Assembly: GCA_003523465.1 (NCBI GenBank) | Contig: DQAA01000237.1 | Span: forward strand, 277-5,295 | DNA: 5,019 nucleotides | Direction of reading: 5' to 3' | Source: Pseudomonas sp. | Lineage (GTDB): Bacteria; Pseudomonadota; Gammaproteobacteria; Pseudomonadales; Pseudomonadaceae | Shown: in pieces, positions 1 through 5,019 of the stretch | Layout: every line of letters begins with the position of its first letter | How positions within the stretch are numbered: position 1 is the stretch's first letter | Translations under genes and position numbers: made by a program | The notes under the pieces: generated by a model | The model's input: the letters and a program-made list of their open reading frames with translations, nothing else | Databases searched by the model: none | What the model was told of the DNA's origin: nothing

Positions 1-1290
1 CCGGGCTCCGCGCAGCGCGCCGCCTCCTATTACAGCGCCAGCCTGAATGACGCCACCCGGTACCCGACCCTGGAGGGCACGGTGGAGGTCGACGTGGCGA
101 TCATCGGCGGCGGCTTCACCGGCGTCGCCAGTGCCGTGGAACTGGCCGAGCGTGGCCTGAAAGTCGCCATCGTCGAAACCAATCGCATCGGCTGGGGCGC
201 CAGCGGGCGCAACGGCGGGCAGGTTACCGGCAGCCTTTCCGGCGACGAAGCCATGCGCAAACAGATGCGCGCCCGCCTGGGTGACGATGTCGATGATTTC
301 ATCTGGAACCTGCGCTTTCGCGGACACCAGATCATCGAGCAGCGGGTCGAGCGCTATGGCATCGACTGCGACCTCAAGCGCGGTCACCTGCATGCGGCGA
401 TGAAGCCGTCGCACATGAATGAACTGCGGGGGTTTGCCGAGGAAGCGGAGCGTCGTGGCATGGGCGACCAGGTGCAGTTGCTCGATCGCGATGGCGTACG
501 CCGCTACCTCGACTCGCCGCTGTACCTCGGCGCGCTGAAGAACCAGCGCAACCTGCACCTGCACCCGCTCAACCTGTGCATGGGCGAGGCCCGCGCAGCT
601 CATGGGCTGGGAGCGCTGATCTTCGAGAATTCGCAAGTGCTGGAGATCGTCCATGGCCCGCGTCCGGCGGTGGTCACCGCCAAGGGCCGGATCGAGGCGA
701 AGCAGGTGATGCTCGCAGGAGACGTCTATCACAAGCTGGAAAAGCGCCAGCTCAAGGGCAAGATCTTTCCGGCCATGGGCGGCATCGTCACCACCGCGCC
801 GCTTGGGGACCTGGCGCGCCAGCTTAACCCCCATGACCTGGCGGTGTACGACTGCCGCTTCGTCCTCGACTACTACCGCATGACGGCCGACGGCCGCCTG
901 CTGTTCGGTGGCGGCGCCAATTACTCGGGACGGGATTCGCGGGATATCGCCGGGGAACTGCGGCCATGCATCGAGCGGACGTTCCCTACGCTGAAGGACG
1001 TGCCGATCGAGTTCCAGTGGAGTTGTGCCATGGGCATCGTGGTCAATCGCATTCCGCAACTAGGCAAGCTGTCGGAAAACGTCTGGTACTGCCAGGGTTA
1101 CTCAGGGCACGGCATCGCCACCAGCCACATCATGGGCGAGATCATGGCCGAAGCCATCACGGGGACGCTGGAGAAATTCGACACCTTCGCCGGCTGCAGC
1201 CATGTGCGGGTGCCGATGGGGGATCTGCTGGGGAATCCGCTGCTCGCGGCGGGGATGTGGTACTACCAGATGCTTGAAAAACTGCGTTGA
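1..1290 (+). CDS. FAD-dependent oxidoreductase, PuuB / D-amino-acid-oxidase (DAO) family, 5' end off the window
   Basis: The reading frame is open from base 1, giving 429 visible residues before TGA at 1288-1290. Residues 9-11 (SYY) and the stretch before the flavin fold resemble the N-terminus of gamma-glutamylputrescine oxidases, so the real start lies left of the window. The GTG at base 82 is an internal valine. Seen: a Rossmann dinucleotide site (GGGFTG, residues 36-41) with the expected acidic residue E59 ending strand 2; the family motif GASGRNGGQ (66-74); a substrate-domain strand leading to FGGGA (302-306); and the C-terminal flavin-contact motif GYSGHG (366-371). Known of the family: cytoplasmic flavoproteins of about 430 residues that oxidise amines, gamma-glutamyl-polyamines or amino acids to imine/aldehyde products with release of H2O2 or transfer of electrons. 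Inferred: an amine-type oxidase. The substrate is unknown, because the upstream genes that might show a PuuA-like partner are not visible. It converges on fadD1, so it is not in that operon. Family is sure; PuuB function is only likely. Confidence 0.88.
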   Translation, partial: PGSAQRAASYYSASLNDATRYPTLEGTVEVDVAIIGGGFTGVASAVELAERGLKVAIVETNRIGWGASGRNGGQVTGSLSGDEAMRKQMRARLGDDVDDFIWNLRFRGHQIIEQRVERYGIDCDLKRGHLHAAMKPSHMNELRGFAEEAERRGMGDQVQLLDRDGVRRYLDSPLYLGALKNQRNLHLHPLNLCMGEARAAHGLGALIFENSQVLEIVHGPRPAVVTAKGRIEAKQVMLAGDVYHKLEKRQLKGKIFPAMGGIVTTAPLGDLARQLNPHDLAVYDCRFVLDYYRMTADGRLLFGGGANYSGRDSRDIAGELRPCIERTFPTLKDVPIEFQWSCAMGIVVNRIPQLGKLSENVWYCQGYSGHGIATSHIMGEIMAEAITGTLEKFDTFAGCSHVRVPMGDLLGNPLLAAGMWYYQMLEKLR

Positions 1291-1294
1291 TCTT

Positions 1295-1333
1295 TCGGGC
1301 CCTATCGCCGGCAACGCCGGTGATAGGGCCCGA
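1295..1333. terminator. Long GC-rich hairpin between convergent genes, probable bidirectional transcript end
   Basis: Bases 1295-1312 pair with 1316-1333 in an 18-bp stem with a single G.T pair (1307/1321) and a three-base loop (AAC). It begins 5 bases after the oxidoreductase stop and ends 7 bases before the fadD1 stop, so both converging transcripts would carry it at their 3' ends. Neither side has a T-run: the + strand continues AGCAGACT and the - strand GAAAGATC. It is therefore not a textbook intrinsic terminator. It could stop RNA polymerase with help from Rho, or protect 3' ends after processing. The pairing is certain; the function is inferred from position. Confidence 0.75.
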
Positions 1334-1339
1334 GCAGAC

Positions 1340-3037
1340 TCAGGCGATCTTCTTGAGGCCCTGCTTCTTCAGCTCTTCATCGCGCAACTCGCGCCGCAGG
1401 ATCTTGCCGACGTTGGTGGTCGGCAAGGCATCACGGAACTCGACGAAGCGCGGCACCTTGTAACCGGTGACGTTGGCGCGCATGTGCTCCATCACTTGTT
1501 CGCGAGTAAGGGTCACGCCGGGCTTGACCACGATGAACACCTTGATCACTTCGCCCGACTTCTCGTCCGGTACGCCGATCGCCGCGCATTGCAGCACGCC
1601 CGGCAGGGTGGCGAGGACGTCTTCCAGCTCGTTCGGATACACGTTGAAACCGGAGACCAGGATCATGTCCTTCTTGCGGTCGACGATGCGCATGTAGCCG
1701 TCCGGCTGGATCACCGCGATATCGCCGGTCTTCAACCAGCCTTCGGCATCGAGGATTTCGTCGGTGGCGTCCGGACGCTGCCAGTAGCCTTTCATGACCT
1801 GCGGGCCCTTGATGCAAAGCTCGCCGACTTCACCCAACGGCAACTCGTTGCCAGCGTCGTCGATCACCCGGCACAGGGTCGACGGCACCGGAATGCCGAT
1901 GGTCCCGACCTGGATGTTCTGCGCCGGGTTCACCGAGGCCACCGGGCTGGTTTCGGTCATGCCGTAACCTTCGCAAATGGCGCAGCCAGTCACTTCGCGC
2001 CAGCGCTCGGCCACCGAGAGTTGCAGGGCCATGCCCCCGGACAGGGTGACTTTCAGCGCGGAGAAGTCGAGACGGCGGAACTCCTCGTTGTTGCACAGGG
2101 CAACGAACAGGGTATTGAGGCCGACGAAACCGCTGAACTTCCACTTCGACAGTTCCTTGACCATCGCCGGCAGGTCCCGCGGGTTGCTGATCAGGATGTT
2201 GTGGTTGCCGATCAGCATCATCGCCATGCAATGGAAGGTGAAGGCGTAGATGTGATAGAGCGGCAGCGGGGTGATGAGGATCTCGCAACCTTCATTGAGG
2301 TTGGAGCCCATCAGCGCCTTGCACTGCAGCATGTTGGCGATCAGGTTGCGGTGGGTCAGCATCGCGCCCTTGGCCACGCCGGTGGTGCCGCCGGTGTATT
2401 GCAGCACGGCAACGTCGTCGTGGGCCGGCGAGGCCTCCTTGACTGCCTTGCCCTGCCCTTTGGCCAGCGCGTCGTTGAACTTGACGGCGGTCGGCAGGCT
2501 GTAGGCGGGCACCATCTTCTTCACATATTTGATGACGCTGTTGACCAGCAGGCGCTTGAGCGGCGGCAGGAGGTCGGCGACTTCTGTGACGATGACATGC
2601 TTGACGGACGTCTTCGGTACGACCTTTTCCGCCAGGTGCGCCATGTTGGCCAGGCACACCAGGGCCTTGGCACCGGAGTCGTTGAATTGATGTTCCATTT
2701 CCCGCGCCGTGTAGAGCGGGTTGGTATTGACCACGATCAGCCCGGCGCGCATGGCACCGAAGACGGCGACGGGATATTGCAGAACGTTTGGCAGTTGAAC
2801 GGCGATGCGGTCACCGGGTTGCAGGTCGGTGTGCTGCTGCAGATAAGCAGCGAAGGCACCGGACAACTCGTACAGCTCGCCATAGGTCAGGGTCTTGCCC
2901 AGATTGCTGAATGCCGGTTTATCGGCGAAACGCTGGCAGGACTGCTTCAATACCGCCTGGATATTCGGGTACTCGTCCGGGTTGATATGCGAGGCAACCC
3001 CGGCCGGGTACTTATCCTTCCAAAAGTTTTCGATCAT
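1340..3037 (-). CDS. fadD1: Long-chain fatty acid--CoA ligase FadD1
   Basis: This 565-residue protein converts a fatty acid, ATP and CoA to acyl-CoA, AMP and pyrophosphate through an acyl-adenylate, probably at the inner face of the cytoplasmic membrane. Visible motifs, in order: the ATP phosphate-binding loop YTGGTTGVAKG (214-224); YGMTET (358-363), which contacts the adenylate; the fatty-acyl-CoA synthetase signature starting GWLKTGD (433-439) and running through VDRKKDMI; the hinge/C-domain after NELEDV (469 on); and the catalytic lysine K545 in PTTNVGK. Length matches E. coli FadD (561). The opening MIENFWKDKYPAG is what I recall for Pseudomonas FadD1, which separates it from the FadD2 type. 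The start is ATG at 3037, because GGAGGAG lies 8 bases upstream. An in-frame GTG at 3046 would overlap that Shine-Dalgarno. The gene lies 296 bases downstream of fadD2 on the same strand, so a promoter of its own is plausible. No damage is seen. Confidence 0.95.
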   Translation of the reverse strand: MIENFWKDKYPAGVASHINPDEYPNIQAVLKQSCQRFADKPAFSNLGKTLTYGELYELSGAFAAYLQQHTDLQPGDRIAVQLPNVLQYPVAVFGAMRAGLIVVNTNPLYTAREMEHQFNDSGAKALVCLANMAHLAEKVVPKTSVKHVIVTEVADLLPPLKRLLVNSVIKYVKKMVPAYSLPTAVKFNDALAKGQGKAVKEASPAHDDVAVLQYTGGTTGVAKGAMLTHRNLIANMLQCKALMGSNLNEGCEILITPLPLYHIYAFTFHCMAMMLIGNHNILISNPRDLPAMVKELSKWKFSGFVGLNTLFVALCNNEEFRRLDFSALKVTLSGGMALQLSVAERWREVTGCAICEGYGMTETSPVASVNPAQNIQVGTIGIPVPSTLCRVIDDAGNELPLGEVGELCIKGPQVMKGYWQRPDATDEILDAEGWLKTGDIAVIQPDGYMRIVDRKKDMILVSGFNVYPNELEDVLATLPGVLQCAAIGVPDEKSGEVIKVFIVVKPGVTLTREQVMEHMRANVTGYKVPRFVEFRDALPTTNVGKILRRELRDEELKKQGLKKIA

Positions 3038-3045
3038 GGAAGCCA

Positions 3046-3052
3046 CTCCTCC
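3046..3052 (-). promoter_or_regulatory. Ribosome binding site of fadD1 (decides the start)
   Basis: The - strand reads GGAGGAG here, a near-perfect anti-16S match, with 8 bases between it and the ATG at 3037-3035. The alternative GTG codon (3046-3044) shares its first G with the last base of this motif and would have no spacer, so the site supports the ATG and a protein three residues shorter than the longest frame. Confidence 0.85.
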
Positions 3053-3087
3053 AGCAACAGCGAATTCTTCACCGCGTCGATGCGATT

Positions 3088-3118
3088 ATTATTGATATTT
3101 GATGTCGATTTATTGCAA
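3088..3118 (-). promoter_or_regulatory. AT-rich promoter candidate for fadD1
   Basis: On the - strand, TTGCAA (3118-3113) could act as a -35 element. It is followed by an AT-rich run with TATCAA (3097-3092, spacer 15) or AATAAT (3093-3088, spacer 19) as possible -10 elements. Neither spacing is ideal. The run stands out against the GC-rich surroundings and lies 51-81 bases before the fadD1 ATG, which suits a sigma70-type promoter. This is sequence resemblance only. Confidence 0.3.
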
Positions 3119-3188
3119 GCCGACTGATTCGAAGCGCGCCGAGAGTAACAGCTTTACCAGGGGCCTACTAGAGCTAAAGCGGCCCAAC

Positions 3189-3228
3189 TGGTCACTAAAA
3201 TGACTAATGATATTTCATTGGTCATTTT
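3189..3228. promoter_or_regulatory. Operator-like palindrome with three TGAC-type half-sites upstream of fadD1
   Basis: Bases 3197-3210 and 3215-3228 form 14-base inverted arms with one mismatch (3205/3220) around a 4-base centre; the core is TGACTAATGA facing TCATTGGTCA. A further copy of TGGTCA lies at 3189-3194, exactly 30 bases (about three helical turns) from the same hexamer at 3219-3224. Such a layout is typical of a dimeric repressor or activator site (TetR-, GntR- or LysR-like), but I cannot name the protein. A weak promoter on the - strand overlaps it: TTTACT (3237-3232), 19-base spacer, TATCAT (3212-3207). That would fit an operator blocking a promoter. The stem is AT-rich, so a strong RNA terminator is less likely, though not excluded. 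Confidence 0.45.
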
Positions 3229-3250
3229 TAGAGTAAAGGGTCTAAACGGA

Positions 3251-3330
3251 GTTACAAGCTTGAAGGTCCAAGCTGCAAGATGGCGTTCGAGACCGCTCTA
3301 TCTTGCAGCTTTCGGCTTATAGCTTGTAGC
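3251..3330. repeat. 80-base imperfect palindrome just after fadD2, possible terminator or dispersed Pseudomonas repeat
   Basis: All pairs keep one register, centred at 3290/3291. The inner stem 3270-3281 with 3300-3311 is 12 perfect bp (AAGCTGCAAGAT and its complement). The outer stem 3253-3260 with 3321-3328 is 8 perfect bp (TACAAGCT/AGCTTGTA). A 3-bp match (3263-3265 with 3316-3318) lies between them. It starts 3 bases after the fadD2 stop, so it probably shapes the 3' end of that transcript. No T-run follows on the - strand. The AGCTTGTAGC/AAGCTGCAAG wording resembles short repeats I recall from intergenic DNA of fluorescent pseudomonads, which is memory and not a search result. Confidence 0.55.
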
Positions 3331-3333
3331 TGC

Positions 3334-5019
3334 TCAAGCCGGTTCGCGCAACTCGCGACGCAGGATCTTTCCTACAGGCGTCATTGGCAGCGAATCCCGC
3401 AGGACGATGTGCTTGGGAACTTTGTAACCGGTGAAGTTCGCCTTGCAGTAGCTCTTGAGTTCTTCCAGGGTCACGCCCCCCTCCCTCGCCACCACGAACA
3501 GTTTCACCGCCTCGCCAGAGCGCTCGTCCGGCACGCCGATGGCGGCGCAGGCGGCGACTTTCGGGTGGGCCATGACCACGTCCTCGATCTCGTTCGGGTA
3601 CACGTTGAAGCCCGAGACGATGATCATGTCCTTCTTGCGATCGACGATGCGGGTGAAACCGTCCGGGTCGATCACCGCGATATCGCCGGTCTTGAACCAG
3701 CCTTCGGCATCGAAGGCTTCGGCGGTGGCGTCCTCGCGCTGCCAGTAGCCCTTCATGACCTGCGGCCCCTTGATGCACAACTCGCCGCGCTCGCCCAGGG
3801 GCATTTCGTTGCCGTCGTCATCGGTGACCTTGAACGCCGTGCCTGCCACCGGAATGCCCACGGTGCCCAAGCGCGCCAGCTGGCCGTAGGGATTGGTGCT
3901 GGCCACCGGCGAGGTTTCGGTAAGGCCGTAGCCCTCGACGATGCGGCACCCGGTGAGCTGCTCCCAGCGCTCGGCGGTAGCCTTGACCAGCGCGGTGCCG
4001 CCGGAGTTGGTGACCTTCAGCGCGGAGAAATCCAGGTCCTTGAAACCGGGGTTGTCCATCAGCGCGACGAACAGGGTGTTGAGCCCGAGCAGCGCGGAGA
4101 AGCGCCACTTCTTCAGCTCCTTGACGAAGCCGGGGATGTCCCGCGGGTTGGTGATCAGCACGTTGTGGTTGCCGGTGACCATCATGCACATGCAGTTCGC
4201 GGTGAAGGCATAGATGTGGTACAGCGGCAGCGGCGCGATCATCACCTCCTGGCCGTCCTTGAGCAGCTTCTGCCCGTCGGGGCCGATCTGCGAGAAACAG
4301 GCGAGGACCTGGAGCATGTTCGCCACCAGGTTGCCGTGGGTCAGCATCGCGCCCTTGGCCACCCCGGTGGTGCCGCCGGTGTATTGCAGCACGGCGATGT
4401 CGTCATGGCTCGATTGCACCGGCTTCAACCCATGGCCCTTGCCCTGGCGCAGCGCCTGCTTGAACGGCAGCGCCTGGGGCAGGTGGTACTCGGGGACCAT
4501 CTTCTTGACCTTGGCCACGATGGTATTGACCAGCCAGCCCTTGGCCGTCGGCAGCATGTCGCCCATCTTCGCTTCGATCAGATAATCCAGCCCGGTGTCC
4601 GGCAGCACTTCCTCGACCAGCTTGCCGAACATGTTCAGGTAGACCAGGGCGCGGGCGCCGGAGTCCTTGAACTGGTGGCGCATCTCCCGGGCCGTATACA
4701 GCGGGTTGGTATTGACCACGATCAGCCCGGCGCGCAGGGCACCGAACACGGCGATGGGGTACTGCAGGACGTTGGGCATCTGCACCGCGATGCGCTCGCC
4801 CGGCTTGAGGTCGGTGCACTGTTGCAGATAGGCGGCGAAGGCGGCGGAATGGCGGTCCAGTTCGGCGTAGGTCAGGGTCACGCCCAGGTTGCTGAAGGCC
4901 GGCCTGTCGGCGAACTTCTTGCAGGAGCGCTCGAATACTTCGATCACCGACTTATAGGTGCTCATGTCGATCTGCGAAGGTACGCCAGCGGGGCGCTTGT
5001 CGTTCCAGAAATCGGCGTG
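3334..5019 (-). CDS. fadD2: Long-chain fatty acid--CoA ligase FadD2, N-terminal codon(s) off the window
   Basis: The frame runs from the right edge to TGA (3336-3334), 561 visible residues. The first visible ones, HADFWNDKRPAGVP, match the Pseudomonas FadD2 N-terminus as I recall it, so the true ATG is probably just beyond 5019. The ATG at 4965 is an internal methionine (residue 19), and using it would remove a conserved segment. It catalyses the same acyl-adenylate/acyl-CoA reaction as its neighbour. Motifs: YTGGTTGVAKG (213-223), YGLTET (364-369), GWFKTGD opening the fatty-acyl-CoA synthetase signature (440-446), NEIEDV starting the C-domain, and catalytic K551 in MTPVGK. Compared with FadD1 it carries about 7 extra residues after the P-loop, around 238-260, with the sequence GPDGQKLLKDGQE. 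In P. aeruginosa the two paralogues are reported to differ in preferred chain length; that difference is not readable here. It is upstream of fadD1 on the same strand. Its own promoter and start are not visible. Confidence 0.93.
   Translation of the reverse strand, partial: HADFWNDKRPAGVPSQIDMSTYKSVIEVFERSCKKFADRPAFSNLGVTLTYAELDRHSAAFAAYLQQCTDLKPGERIAVQMPNVLQYPIAVFGALRAGLIVVNTNPLYTAREMRHQFKDSGARALVYLNMFGKLVEEVLPDTGLDYLIEAKMGDMLPTAKGWLVNTIVAKVKKMVPEYHLPQALPFKQALRQGKGHGLKPVQSSHDDIAVLQYTGGTTGVAKGAMLTHGNLVANMLQVLACFSQIGPDGQKLLKDGQEVMIAPLPLYHIYAFTANCMCMMVTGNHNVLITNPRDIPGFVKELKKWRFSALLGLNTLFVALMDNPGFKDLDFSALKVTNSGGTALVKATAERWEQLTGCRIVEGYGLTETSPVASTNPYGQLARLGTVGIPVAGTAFKVTDDDGNEMPLGERGELCIKGPQVMKGYWQREDATAEAFDAEGWFKTGDIAVIDPDGFTRIVDRKKDMIIVSGFNVYPNEIEDVVMAHPKVAACAAIGVPDERSGEAVKLFVVAREGGVTLEELKSYCKANFTGYKVPKHIVLRDSLPMTPVGKILRRELREPA

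Noticed and set aside
576..1277. Shorter open frames inside the oxidoreductase gene (+ strand 576-827 and 966-1277; - strand 30-335 and 1102-1314)
   Set aside because: They are low-complexity R/G/A/H-rich frame shadows of a gene with continuous family motifs.
1202..3127. A 641-codon open frame on the + strand opposite fadD1
   Set aside because: It is antisense to an intact fadD1 and has the H/D/R/Q-rich, motif-free composition expected from the mirror of high-GC3 coding DNA. No Shine-Dalgarno or family motif is seen, and it would run through the terminator hairpin.
3151..3180. Small inverted repeat GCTTTA / TAAAGC with an 18-base loop
   Set aside because: Six A/T-rich base pairs around a long loop are expected by chance and would be unstable; a competing GGGCC/GGCCC pairing overlaps it.
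3186..3193. AACTGGTC, resembling the left half of an E. coli FadR operator
   Set aside because: The right half (NGACC...) is missing, and Pseudomonas fatty-acid genes are not generally under an E. coli-type FadR. The hexamer is better explained as part of the TGGTCA/TGAC array.
3317..4819. Overlapping frames on both strands inside fadD2
   Set aside because: All lie within the FadD2 coding frame, which has every catalytic motif; none has its own recognisable domain or ribosome site.
1..5019. Search for transposons, tRNA/rRNA, CRISPR, toxin-antitoxin or phage genes
   Set aside because: Three intact metabolic genes and short gaps account for the window; no transposase motifs, spacer-repeat pattern, tRNA-like fold or small defence ORF was found.

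Overview
The window is GC-rich coding DNA, apart from one AT-richer 296-base gap, and it looks like a Pseudomonas chromosome, most likely of the fluorescens/putida lineage. The basis is the close resemblance, from memory, of two adjacent acyl-CoA ligases to the Pseudomonas FadD1/FadD2 pair, plus strong GC3 bias. No database search was possible, so the species is not fixed.

Layout: (1) Bases 1-1290, + strand: an FAD-dependent amine/amino-acid oxidoreductase of the DAO/PuuB type, whose N-terminus lies off the left edge. (2) Bases 1291-1339: a 49-base gap between two convergent genes, almost filled by one very stable hairpin. (3) Bases 1340-3037, - strand: complete fadD1. (4) Bases 3038-3333: a 296-base gap with a strong Shine-Dalgarno, an AT-rich promoter-like stretch, an operator-like palindrome with three TGAC-type half-sites, and an 80-base imperfect palindrome just after the upstream gene. 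(5) Bases 3334-5019, - strand: fadD2, which runs off the right edge probably one codon short of its start.

Function: FadD1 and FadD2 activate fatty acids to acyl-CoA, the entry step of beta-oxidation and of other uses of exogenous fatty acids. They are tandem paralogues with all adenylation motifs intact and blocks of almost identical DNA. The long, structured gap suggests that fadD1 can be expressed separately from fadD2. The oxidoreductase is convergent and need not share their pathway; its relatives oxidise amines or gamma-glutamyl-amines.

I see no mobile element, RNA gene, CRISPR array or new defence or biosynthetic system. This is mostly ordinary core metabolism. The least explained part is the fadD2-fadD1 intergenic region.
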